This document shows positions 1 to 10,532 of a stretch of DNA of 64,000 nt, one piece after another. The DNA is taken from the NCBI RefSeq assembly GCF_012273895.1, contig NC_052122.1, positions 10,602,001-10,666,000 of the forward strand, written 5' to 3'. The stretch's first letter is position 1. Every line of letters begins with the position of its first letter. This DNA is from Zerene cesonia (lineage: Eukaryota > Arthropoda > Insecta > Lepidoptera > Pieridae). The position numbers and the translations under genes are program-made. The notes under the pieces are model-generated. The model was not told the DNA's origin, ran no database searches, and saw only the letters and a program-made list of their open reading frames with translations.

Positions 1-564
1 GTGACTGTATTTTTCCTGTTTGTTACCTCGTAACTATTAACCGGGTGAACCGATTTTTATCATTCCTTTTTTAATTAAAACTATTACCTGCCATGTGGTT
101 CTATTTAATAGATCTAATTCTGACAATTTGAAGGCAATTCAGTTTTTTTGGTTAAACATAATTATTTGATTGCTATTCCATGTTTATTTCCAGATCAGCA
201 ATTATCTTATAAGGGACAGAACCATGACTCTTATTAGCTCAGTGGGATATTACGAACCTCATTGAATGCGCAATGAAAAACCAAGAGTACGAGTATAACT
301 TAGGTTCAATGAGCCATACTGACTCCCGGTATGTCTGAGTATTTGAAAACTTTTAGAAGACCAGACTTCAAATGCCACGACTGCAGTAATTAGGTCAGGA
401 AACATGTGTCATACCACACGTAGTTTGTGTTAATAAAACATTTCATTTAACCTCAATGAAACAGGAATGAGAGTTTTCGTTAGAAAGAGTTTATTAAATT
501 TCTTCTAAGAAGGTTGAAGGTGGAGAAAAATTCATTAGACATCTACAAATACTTCATATTTTAG
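1..564. other. non-coding stretch, nothing recognised
   Basis: AT-rich sequence with stops in all frames. I see no repeat family, RNA gene or splice-like open segment in it. Confidence 0.5.
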
Positions 565-620
565 TGTCGGAGTCGAGCTTCGGCACGGATTGGGCCAGCT
601 CGTATCGGAGAAGGTCATCA
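565..620 (-). repeat. family A repeat, end fragment
   Basis: The segment has the conserved end of a repeat that recurs about a dozen times in this window, here called family A. Its landmarks are GGAGTCGAGCTTCGGCAC and a nearby GGGCCAGCTCG. In the orientation used here (plus = ending GTGCTCGACT) this copy is reversed. Only about 55 bp are left. I recognise the sequence as a lepidopteran interspersed repeat but cannot assign it to a named class. Confidence 0.6.
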
Positions 621-798
621 TAGATCAATGTGAAATAGCTGTATGCAAAAAGAAGCAATGTTGTTAATGTGGCTACACCTACTGACCGTTATGTTTTGTG
701 CGAAAGTGAAAAATTAATAGAAAAAGGAAAAGCAAAACTACCAAATGCACCGCCTCATACAAATCTGATTTCATTAAAATTCGTTGTATGTTATGTAC

Positions 799-1055
799 AG
801 GCGTAAGGTCGATTGCAGACCTTACGCCTCTACAAATGGATTGCCGACTTCAAACTGGAGAGGGGCTGAGAAAGGATTGACGAGAGGAATAAAGGAAAGT
901 ACTGAGAATGGGAAGGAAAAGGATATGGGCCTCCGGCTATCCCACTCACCGAACGAATAACAGTATAAAGCTATTTCATGACGGTCTTCTGTGGGGATGG
1001 GGCACTTCCCCGGTGCGAGCTGCCCCAATTCGTGCCAAAGCTTGCTTGACTACCA
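799..1055 (+). repeat. family A repeat, near-complete 3' two-thirds
   Basis: This is one of the better family A copies. It opens with a perfect 12-bp hairpin (arms 799-810 and 818-829, 7-nt loop). A purine-rich tract of GGAATAAAGGAAAG type follows, then CTCACCGAACGAA, then the CCGGTGCGAGCTG and CGTGCCAAAG landmarks. No TSD was found. The open frames here run across the repeat on both strands and are not genes. Confidence 0.7.
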
Positions 1056-2063
1056 CATACGATATGTTATGCATCTTTTATAAAATATAATGCAATTTAA
1101 TTAAGGATAGGAACGACAACGTAAGCTTTATGTTTCAATTTAGCGTCAAATATGATAAAAAAAAGATTTTCTTATAAATCCATATGTGATTCAATAGTGG
1201 TTAATTTTTTTTTCGCGATTCTCACATGAATTTTTAATACAAACATTTTTTCATAACTTTGATTATAAATTCGTTTGGATTAATATATAAAAGATCGCAA
1301 ACGAGCAGAGAATCGATTCTATACTTTTAATTAATTACATGAATCCTTCAACATGAGGGCGATTCAGTTTTTAACAATTAATCATTATTAATATAATACA
1401 TAAATAAGACACATGTGGCAAAGACTTATAAGCCATGTATTACGAAACATTAAATAGCTTTGTGTTTTATTACTTCTGTAGTGTAAATGCTCGTAGTAGT
1501 AAGCATAAAAGTGGGCTAATTTAGTTACCTTAACCTGTTAATACTTACATACAGTTACATACAGAATAAATAAAGAAATAAATTGCCAGTATCCACACTT
1601 ATTATTTGTTTGATTGGCCTCATAGTATTTGAAATATATACATATATATTTTCCAATGCACTACTACGCTGTGTCTTAAAATGTCAAAGGAAAATACCAC
1701 GTGTCAAGAGATCCTAGAATATATTGGACCAGTATAAAAGACGATTTAAACGTATTCTGCGTTGTGTGAAAACGCGAAAAAGACGTAAAAAATCTCTCCT
1801 AAAAGTTTCGTTATAGACGTAATGATGGATTCTGAATGACCTTAGGCTGATATTATTGCAGTCCTTGTGATAACTTATTAAATATATATTAGAACAATAT
1901 AATAGTTTTCAAAAACATAAGAGGATAATAATAAAAGACGATTCGGCTTATTTTAAAATGCCTTGTCAAATATGTTATTATATAATTTTGTAGCAACGTC
2001 TTCTCTGGTAAATGTTCTGACGGAATTATTAATATGGTTTCAAACATGTGTGTTTATATACTA
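1056..2063. other. non-coding stretch, nothing recognised
   Basis: Very AT-rich, with many stops in all six frames and no repeat landmark I can name. A GTAAGT-like string on the minus strand near 1540 has no open frame upstream of it. Confidence 0.4.
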
Positions 2064-2341
2064 CTAGCTGCGCCCCGTGGTTTCACCCGCGTAAGTCCTC
2101 CCGTAGGAATATCGGGATAAAAAGTTACCTATATGTTGAAATGAAATGAAATGAAATGAAATGAAAATGAAATGAAACCTATATGTTACCTATATGTTAT
2201 TCCTGTTGTCCAGCTATCTACGTACCAAATTTCATTGGTAAAAGTTCAAACGGTTCAGTAGATTTTGCGTGAAAGAGTAACAAACACAAACACACATATC
2301 CTTACAAACTTTCGCATTTATAAAGTTAGTAGAAAGTAGGA
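2064..2341 (-). mobile_element. Helitron-like non-autonomous element with internal pentanucleotide microsatellite
   Basis: Read on the minus strand, the element begins TCCTAC and ends GCGCAGCTAG. It is flanked by A on the 5' side and T on the 3' side, as expected for a Helitron-type insertion at an AT dinucleotide. The GC-rich 3' end (GCGGGTGAAACCACGGGGCG) matches the other copies at 3592, 39771 and 41354. An (AATGA)n tract at about 2137-2177 interrupts the body, and the 11-mer ACCTATATGTT occurs three times around it. There are no coding sequences, so movement would depend on enzymes made elsewhere. Confidence 0.7.
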
Positions 2342-2488
2342 TGTATAGTAAGTTTTTTTGCATTCCGTATTTCAATTATACGTAAAGGTTAAAGGTAAAG
2401 CAATGACTATTATGCCATTATGGGTCAATGTAAAATAAACTTGAAAAAAATGGTTGCCTGTAAAGTCGGTTTTACGGGCGAAGATTTT

Positions 2489-2791
2489 ACGTGACAACGT
2501 CTTTTTCTCGGTAGAATATTTATTGATATGAATATTATTAAATTGCACAATAGGAACAAGGAATTGAATGAAAATAAGAATTGCACAAATTTTAACTATA
2601 GAAAATATTATTTGTTTACTAAAAAGACAGAGACAGAGACACAAGCACGCGCCGATTCAATGCGCCTAATTCTCTAGTGCTGCGCGCGCGGCGGACCAAT
2701 CATAGTTCGGTGACTCATCGTAACGTTACCGGGCGTTACACTTTTTCATAAGTGCCTCCGAGGCGCAACCTAATTTAAGACGTTGTCACGT
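2489..2791. mobile_element. candidate MITE-like element with 15-bp terminal inverted repeats
   Basis: A perfect 15-bp inverted pair bounds the segment: ACGTGACAACGTCTT at 2489-2503 and its reverse complement at 2777-2791. The right half (about 2640-2760) is unusually GC- and CpG-rich for this window. No target-site duplication is obvious and there is no coding capacity. It could be a short cut-and-paste element or a chance inverted repeat; the length of the match favours the former. Confidence 0.4.
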
Positions 2792-2857
2792 CAATATAAA
2801 GTACCCGTGATAATCGTATCTCTTAAATAAGAAATAAAACAAATAAAATATACTTAC

Positions 2858-2962
2858 AAATGAATTCCACGATTTTGTTCGGTAGAGACCATCTGCGTCG
2901 AATGTTCAAGTTGAAATGGCTGCCGCTACTGGTGGTGGAACGATTGGAGGACTGAGAACCTG
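2858..2962 (-). CDS. internal exon of an unrecognised protein with an RRRWSLP motif
   Basis: On the minus strand a pyrimidine-rich acceptor (TTATCTTCTCCAG, ending at 2963) opens a 105-nt segment that closes at a consensus donor, GTAAGTAT, from 2857. An alternative acceptor AG three bases further on would start the exon at 2959. The frame is open throughout, and both introns would be phase 1, so the exon is symmetrical and could be skipped without a frameshift. The peptide is Ser/Thr/Asn-rich (GSQSSNRSTTSSGSHF), then basic (NLNIRRRWSLPNKIVEF). RRWS fits the PKA site R-R-x-S, and R-x-x-S-x-P resembles a 14-3-3 binding site. I do not recognise the family. Other exons were not found; upstream ones would lie at higher coordinates. 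Confidence 0.55.
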
Positions 2963-3591
2963 CTGGAGAAGATAATAACATATAAATATATAACATAATT
3001 TTTATTTGGCAACAAAAACACATGTACACGAAATTGGACTTATCTTACAAACAATACAATATAGTAGCTTGGTACATTTAAGTGCGATATTTTGAGCAAT
3101 GTCGCTTATGGTAGGCGGTGACCTGTGTTCTAGGAGATATCATCCGCCCATTGTAACGAGTTATTTCAGTATAAAGACTATGCTATGTATGCTATATAAT
3201 ATTCAATTAACGGGTACGAAAAATATATCGTATATATAGGTACGAAAAATATATAAGATTATCGGCATTTTAAATGTGTTATTACACTTGATTCTACTCA
3301 AATATCTGAAGGAAGTGATTTTGCTTGTTAAGAATTTTGGATTGCAAACAAGTGATTGAAACATGTGCTTTCTTGGTAATCTGGATTAAAAAATAGCATT
3401 TATATGGTTTATTGCATTTGCCAAACCTTGTTGCAATTTAAATCGCGTAATGGCGTCATAAATTCAGAAGAATATAGCGTTTAGATTTTGTCCGACTTCA
3501 AACTCGATCCTTATGTTATCTGATTTGATTACGAGGGTGGTCCCTACCTACACTATAGGGAAGTTTGGTGTCATTTTCTCTTTATGTAAGA

Positions 3592-3765
3592 CTAGCTACG
3601 ACCCGCGGTTTCACCCGCGCATGTCCGTATCCCGTAGGAATATCGGGAAAAAATGTTGCTGTTTACGTACCAAATTTAATTGCAATCGGTTCAGTAGTTT
3701 TTGCGTGAAAGAGCAACAAACATACACACATTCTTACAAACTTTCGTATTTATAATATTAGTAGC
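3592..3765 (-). mobile_element. Helitron-like non-autonomous element
   Basis: The minus-strand 3' end CGTAGCTAG and the GC-rich subterminal block with CCGCGGGT match the family seen at 2064, 39771 and 41354. The body keeps the shared TTCACGCAAAAACTACTGAACCG-type segment and the AATATTATAAATACGAAAG-type 5' end. The 5' terminus is mutated, with GC in place of CC. A short antisense open frame across it is a by-product. Confidence 0.7.
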
Positions 3766-4390
3766 ATTATTTAGAAGAGCTTATTTATCATGCTATAAAA
3801 ACGACTGATTCGTCTCAATGACACATATATGGTTGCCGAAAGCAGGTTTCTGTAGGTGTATTGTTCATTTTGTGTATTTTGCAAGGACTCTGTACTTTGT
3901 ATTATTACTTCTCGATTCAAGTGCATTTTAGAGAGTTAGATTAATAAATTGCATTGATTTCGCTTTGTCCGCTTATTTTTTATTGTTTTCATAAACTCGT
4001 CGGTTTCATCGTCATAATTAGAAAAAAAAGAGGAAGTATTTAATGGCGCATACACTATCATTTTTAGGTAGATGTAAAAGTACATGATATGAAACAGTCT
4101 TTATTAAAGTATTTATTTACACCAAGTGGATACCAGAGTGCAGGTATTAAATAATTTATCTTAAATGCATTTCGCTTATTATTGATATGTTAATTGACTC
4201 TGTAATTAGATTTTGAAATTATATCGAGTATTTTGTTTCAATTACACACTTGAATTTATACATCCGAGATTTATTATATTATATAGCTAGCTCGGTTAAT
4301 AAATATTTATATAAATCGGGTAATAAAATACGCCTGATAGAAGTGATAACTTAGAAACAACAAAAACAAAACCAAAAAAATAATAACGTC

Positions 4391-4515
4391 CAGGTTGCCT
4401 GGTAGAGATTGCTGTCTAGCAATAAGGCCGCCTTTTGTACAAAATATCATTGTGCCATATTATATTTTGTATAAAATTTTCTTCCTGTTTTGTACAATAA
4501 AGTATTATAAATAAA
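4391..4515 (+). repeat. family F retroposon 3' end
   Basis: The landmarks are GGTTGCCTGGTAGAGAT, GCAATAAGGCCGCC and TTTTGTACAATAAAGTAT. The same order is found reversed at 21516-21641, and a shorter piece lies at 17170-17225. The terminal AATAAAGTAT suggests the 3' end of a LINE or of a SINE sharing a LINE tail. No reverse-transcriptase sequence remains. Confidence 0.6.
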
Positions 4516-6120
4516 TAATTAAATGAAAACGTCGAGAATTTAGTTACACATGTGAAATTTTCAATTTTGTTACTTGGAATTTGTTAGGAAAAGCATTTTA
4601 ATCGTATTATTTGGTATTGCGCTCAATCGTATTTATCGCTATTTTAATTAAAACATCTCATTTTTGTACTTATAATGACAACATTTTCATCAAAACAATA
4701 GCTTTTAAGTACTTAGCACGTAGATGTTTCAGGGTAAATAAGTATTGTTTGTGGAAACTGTAGATTAAATTGTATTATTTTATAAAACATACATATAGCA
4801 TTACCGAAAATGTTTTACACAAAATACTTAAGAACCTTTTATTTTCTAAAATCTTTTGTATTAAATATAGCGTGACAATATTAGACCTAAATGAAAAAGG
4901 GAACGCTTTTAATGTTTTCTGAACAATAATCTTTGTTTGGCAATTGTAAATTATATTCCACGTATAGCTGTTTTATTTAAATGTATTATTTTCCTAATTT
5001 CGAGATATTTACCTTCAAGTATGAAACTGGAGTAAAAAAAATTACCTTTTAATATGAGGAAATACTCCATTAAAATATGAGATATAAATGTTTTTAATAA
5101 TAAAAATATAAAGCGATGCATTGCAAATTTTACTGATAAGACAAATGCTGGATCTATTCAGATTCTATAGCGCTGTTTACTTAAAGTTTTACATTGCGAA
5201 GAAGAAGAAGTTTCACGTTATTCTAGCAGAATATAATGTTAATGAAACACGATTTCTAAATATTGCAATACCGGTACAATATCACAATACAACTGCTGCT
5301 GTACAAACTTTGTTAAATTTTGTTCCATTACACGAAGCTTAGCAAATTCCAATTGCAAACTATATTTCAATTGTCGATTGTACTGCAGTTAGATTAAATT
5401 CGGCTAATTTAGCAGGTCCCAGGGCAAGTTTCTTATTCGGTGGTATGTATCGAGCTATTTTCTAAATAGAACTTGATAGGCTATTGCAAATTAGTTCTTG
5501 TATGCGACGGCTTTGTTTTTAATATGCACTTATGTTTTTTAAAAAACTGTTTTGTTTTCCTTTACATGTTCAGTTAAAATGATCGAGCAATAGTATTCGC
5601 TATCGGGTGAAGTAATATAACATCAGTTCGGTTGTCGAAGATATAATAATTGAAATGTTGCTGTTTTATTATTTTTCTAAATTACATACGACATTATATA
5701 GCATAAAATACAGCACTATTATCTAATCCCTATTCAGCAACTAGCGAGAACCACTGACGAGACTAAAAAGAATTAGATTTTTTCTTGTTTATCATTGCCA
5801 TTACTACACTCATTACTTAATCTGATATTTCTTCTATTACATTTAGGCGCATTCTCTAATTGGTATGACGTTGTCACTCATTATAAAAAAAATTGTAACC
5901 GAATTTCATTCGAGCATTGTTTATTAAGACCTTATTGCGCGGTTTTAATGTTTTCGTGAATGTTGAAAAAAATTAAAATACAATTAATTTATTTCATGTT
6001 TTTACTGAGGTCCAACGTAAAAGCTTTTCTAATTTGGAAAGATACGGACGGTGATGTTAATTTTTTCAAACGCTGAATAAATACATTTTTATTAGGTAGA
6101 CACTGGGGTTTTATATTTAA
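4516..6120. other. non-coding stretch
   Basis: AT-rich sequence with no repeat family I can name except a short GACGTTGTCAC string near 5868 that resembles the inverted-repeat ends at 2489 and 2791. The 73-codon open frame at 5121-5342 has no splice context and no family resemblance. Confidence 0.4.
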
Positions 6121-6260
6121 CTAGCTGCTCACCCTGGTTCCGCCCGGGTAGACATTTTAAACTTATTATGCTATTGTATGTGTAGACAAATCAAAAAAAA
6201 AACATCATAATCCGTGCAGCCGTACTGAAGTTACAAATGATGAAAAACATGAATTTATAT
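6121..6260 (-). mobile_element. degenerate Helitron-like 3' end
   Basis: CTAGCTGCTCACCCTGGTTCC at the left edge is a diverged version of the reversed CTAG-end block shared by other copies. The rest of the body differs from the 2064/41354 subfamily and appears to be another branch. Confidence 0.45.
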
Positions 6261-7514
6261 GAATCGATAACTTGAATACATTTATGAGAAACGTCTGGAT
6301 AACATCAATCACTGAACAAGAAATCACTGTAATCAATATAATAACCAAGCGAACAGTTGATTAATTATTAATTCAATAGTATTAAGTTTTCAGAATTCCT
6401 ATGTGATTGATTTTTCGCTCGCACGGCGACGCTGGTGGAGCTATATTCGATTTGACGGAACCTTACGGCCCATTTAAGACACGCTCCTTTGTAGAAGATG
6501 AAACAATATCCCGTGAAACGAGTATTTTGGGGTTACAATTGAAAGGTTCGGATTGTTATAGTATAAATTAAGCCCGATTGCCTTAGACTGTTGACCATTT
6601 GCAGGCTAACATATATAGGTATATGAACGTAATGTTATTTGTTATTAAATAGTCAATAGTGTTTTATAAAATACATGAAATTTCATTAATGGTCGTCAAA
6701 CCATATCAGAAAAAACCTTAATGCCACAATTCTCTTAGGCTATTAACAAAATTTCTGGCACGGTATCTACTTCATAATAGTGGTAGCTAATTTTATAGTA
6801 GGGAGTTGTCAATAGCCTCATAGATCAAGGCAGTGATAGGGAAAGGAAAATAGCAATACAAACTCATGATCCACGTTCACCGTCCGACCATTCCGCTATT
6901 CTAAGAACTACATCAACCAAAATACCCCTCAGTCGACACATGTGTATCCAAACATCGATTTCTAGTTCAGTTCATTCCAGCCCCCATACTCACAGCTCAG
7001 GGGATATCTTTTTAATACCATCAAATTTGCGTTTGATTGCGTCAGCAATCAATCTTGCATATCTGTATTATTCCATTACCGGATAAAAACGACAAAACCC
7101 GTGAAATGCCCCGAATAGGCAGGCGCACGGCCCGGGGAAAATTAAATTTTCCATCCGTTTGAGACACATAAATATGTCTGCGTTGGGTTTATTGATGACT
7201 TTGAGCTACGTGTGAATAATTCCGACGCTAACGGCTTTGGCCTAATTTAGTGGGGAAGTGGAGTTGAAACTTTGAGGCATGACAAAGCGACGTGGCTACT
7301 GGTTTTCATACTATATTCCCATATGTCATACCGATCTACTTATACCAACGATATCATAGCCTATACTTCTCCATAGTGCATATATTAATATTACCCTATT
7401 CGGCCATAATTGTAAGCCTGCTATTGTAAATTTGGAAAAACTATTGGAGGTTTAAACAATACTTATACTTTTCTTATACTTTTATATTATATCACAGCCT
7501 CTTAATAAGTTATA
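6261..7514. other. non-coding stretch with a few moderately GC-rich islands
   Basis: No exon or repeat is firmly supported. Segments at about 6415-6490 and 7090-7160 are more GC-rich than their surroundings. They hold interrupted frames only, and could be conserved non-coding DNA or old repeats. Confidence 0.35.
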
Positions 7515-7737
7515 GAGGCCCATATCCCTTTCCTTACCCTTACCAGTCTTTTCCTTTATTCCTCTCATCAATCCTTCCTTAATCCCTTCCCAATTTCAAG
7601 TCGGTAATCCATCTGTAGAGGTGTAAGGTCTGCAATTGCCCTTATGCCTCTGCAAATGTTCATGGGCGGTGGTAGCGCTGACCATAAAGCGACCCTGGGT
7701 GGAGCTAGTCTCCATTGCCGACTATGACATAAAAAAA
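7515..7737 (-). repeat. family A repeat, 5' half
   Basis: Reversed copy that retains the family's other end. On the plus strand it reads from the GGCCCATATCC tract through GTAATCCATCTGTAGAGGTGTAAGG and GGGCGGTGGTAGCGCT to CTATGACATAAAAAAA. The A-run at that edge gives the family a possible tail. Confidence 0.65.
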
Positions 7738-8901
7738 GTTAGACTTAAACAAAATAACTGATTGTCATACTTCTGAATGACTTTCCTACAAAACTTCTAC
7801 GCGATGGGCGTAGTTAGATGAGGATTTCATGAAAGTGTATAAAATATCGCTTATATTAACAAGAAAAATATAAAAATATGAGTTGCTTTTATTAATGATT
7901 TCGAAATGGGTTACCTTATCATAAGCTACGCCCATGCTACTGAACTAATTTTAATAGCCTTTATTCCTTCCGGTCTTTTTTTGCCAATTTTTTTATTAAT
8001 TAAAAGAAAATGATAGAAAAAAGTATTAAAAATATGATGTTTAATCTTTAACTCTTTGGAAATTTCTATTAGTTAGGAAACACTATTGTTTATAAAATGT
8101 TCGAATATTAGTAGTTAGTTACACAAACTTTAGCATTCTTTCTTTTAATACGCAATTAATAAGTTTTTTTTTTAATTGGTCCTTCATTACATTACTGGCT
8201 TTAACTTATTTTACTTTGCAAAATCAAAGCGAAGCAAAACCGAAGGATAGCCGTAAAACATTCATAAATAATAATTAAAAATGTTTCGCTCAGAGTTCCA
8301 AGAATGTTTTTATGTTCATTTCTTTTATACGCGAAGTATTAATCCGTAACGCTTTAATTAATTATTAAACGCATTTGCGGATTTTTACCACAAAAAAGTT
8401 TCGATAATATAAGTAAGACGGAATATTATTAAAGTAAGCTAATAATATAAACATGATTCGAACCCGTATCTTTAAATTTTATCACAACGATGGCTTACAG
8501 TTATTCACTTATTTACTCATTGTCATCATCAGCCTATATAATTTTCTATCTTTATTTTTACTTCTTGTAATATATATACTAAGGCTGGTCACGCTGACCG
8601 TCGGTGCTGATGGCCGTAACGTGTGTGCCTCTATAATAGTTTTAGCCTGTGATCTGGTTTCGACCTGGAAGGTTCTATTTCTCCTCACTCTATCATCTCA
8701 TCCCCTTGGCTTTGTATCGGTATATTATTAAACAAGTCTAATTTGTAGCACGAAATACGAAAAACATACTATGTAAACATGCATCATCGCGAAATATATC
8801 GTGAATGTATAATAAGGGACAGAAATCGATCGGTTTTCTATTAATTTTCATATATTCATAAGTAGTATCGAAATGCTCACAAACAACAAAGTCATTTTGT
8901 T
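7738..8901. other. non-coding stretch
   Basis: AT-rich. The 92-codon frame at 8453-8731 is hydrophobic because of T-rich sequence and has no start or splice context that would make it a gene. Confidence 0.4.
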
Positions 8902-9165
8902 ATGAACGTGTCGTTTCACACTTGGGAAATGACTAACACAACGCAACTATACACTGGAGCATTTCATTTAAGATTGTTATATACAATCTTATACTTAATG
9001 CATTACAAAGAAATAATATACGGTTATTTTTATAAAGAAATAATTTATCGAGATCAAGGCATATTTCTCTGTGACTTCTATACTGATAGTATTAAGCTCA
9101 AGAGTTTGTTGTTTGAAGGCGCTAATCTCATGAGCTGCGTTACATCTCAAATCCTTCATTTCTTG
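8902..9165 (+). CDS. weak candidate exon, unknown protein
   Basis: An ATG at 8902 opens a frame of 88 codons that stays open up to a consensus donor, GTAAGTATT, at 9166. The peptide is rich in Tyr, Ile and Leu (LLYTILYLMHYKEIIYGYFY) and ends ANLMSCVTSQILHF. No family is recognised. A frame of this length can occur by chance in AT-rich DNA, so the donor coincidence is the only real support. Confidence 0.12.
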
Positions 9166-9261
9166 TAAGTATTATATAGAAAGTACTATTATATATTGAG
9201 ATAACTTAAGCCTGTAAAAAATCAATAGCAAAAACGCAGAGACAAATGGGTTACCCGTTTA

Positions 9262-9450
9262 TAAGGAATAAATAAAATAGGAAAGAATTGACGGAAAGAA
9301 AAGGAATGCAAACCATGTGGAAAAGGAAGCATTCAGCTTCCCCACGATACACAGTAGTTTTTGTATGCTAGTCATGCCAATTGTCTGTGCCGGTAGAAGG
9401 TACCACACCTTCTCTTGTGTAACTGCACCAATTCGTAATGAAACGTGCTC
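9262..9450 (+). repeat. family A repeat, degenerate
   Basis: A purine-rich tract (GGAATAAATAAAATAGG) is followed by AGGTACCACACC and CACCAATTCGTAATGAAACGTGCTC. These are diverged family A landmarks in plus orientation. An antisense open frame over it is a repeat shadow. Confidence 0.5.
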
Positions 9451-10173
9451 AAATCCCCTAACTTTATTTTGAATATTAGCAATACAAAACATATTTTCCA
9501 AATAAACATTAGTAAAACGACAATGTAAACGTTGTGGTAACATTTTCATTGATTTAAATAACGCTAAATTTGCTTAATTAACTATAATTCAATCGAGTGT
9601 TCAAATCCTTTCTATAGAATTGTGTTTTATATTTAATAACAATGATACATTTTCCCTCCTTTGAAACCGAAAAGTAGATAATACAATTACAAGTATCTCC
9701 CATATTTAAATGTTGGACCATTTAAATATTGAATACTTTTGATATCCTCTATACTCGCTTCGGTGAGCACACAGCTTTATCTTTTGAATTATAGCCCTTG
9801 TAAAATTTGTGTATTCCCAACCGAAGGCTTTTGTTTCAATTTTGCTTTGATACCATATGTTATGTACGCGAGTCGCTTACATGGGCGAACCATTTTATTC
9901 GAACAGGATTTCTCTAAATTTTCCAATAACGAAATGAAGATCACTGTATCTGTTCAAACTAAACCGGCCGCCTAAACCAAAATCCTATAAACTTAATGTC
10001 TATACTATCACATATGCAAGCTGAAGCCAAACAAAGCAGTCAGTTTCCAATATTTAGGTACGTTATACTTTTATGTTTCAATCACTGAGCAAAAAGAGTG
10101 GCTTTCAATAAAATATCAGAAATGTTAGTACGATTTCATTTCTACTAACAATATAGAGCTGTAGAGATTGTTT
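9451..10173. other. non-coding stretch
   Basis: No repeat landmark or exon recognised. A 78-codon plus frame at 9739-9975 has no supporting splice signals or family features. Confidence 0.4.
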
Positions 10174-10320
10174 TTTTTTTTGAACCGCTAATCTCCGCAA
10201 CGACTGGTTCGAATTCAATTAATCTTTTTGTGTTGGATTGTCCATTTATTGTAGGCTGTATGGCTATGAAGTACGTCGTGGGAGTACCCAGGGGGCATAC
10301 ATGGCAGGGCATGTGTATTA
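10174..10320 (+). repeat. transposon relic (GCGCTAATCTC-type family)
   Basis: The string GAACCGCTAATCTC, a nearby CTGGTTCGAATT, and a TTGGATTGTCCATTTATTGTAGG block are a diverged version of a repeat also seen at 18945 (plus), 25050 (minus) and 58745 (minus). I associate it with the non-autonomous Helitron-like families of Lepidoptera. The short open frame at 10230-10418 lies on this relic. Confidence 0.45.
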
Positions 10321-10477
10321 ATATCAGCGTTGATAAGGAACATCATAACAAAAACATTGCAACCTTCAAACCTAAACTAACAACACTAACGCGTCTCACA
10401 TGCGTATATTTGTATTAAAAAATATAAATAATTGATATGACAGCGATATTTCCGAATACATAAACATTAAGTCCCTC

Positions 10478-10532
10478 TCGTATCGTATTCATATATTTCA
10501 AGGCGGACGTGAAATATATGAATATGATACGA
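10478..10532. repeat. 23-bp near-perfect hairpin
   Basis: The left arm at 10478-10500 and right arm at 10510-10532 are reverse complements with one mismatch, separated by a 9-nt loop (AGGCGGACG). The pairing stops sharply at both outer edges. No coding or repeat context explains it. Confidence 0.8.

Noticed and set aside
10230..10418. 62-codon frame containing MAMKYVVGVPRG as a possible exon
   Set aside because: Its first part is a diverged transposon block (TCCATTTATTGTAGG type) shared with other copies, so the frame is incidental.
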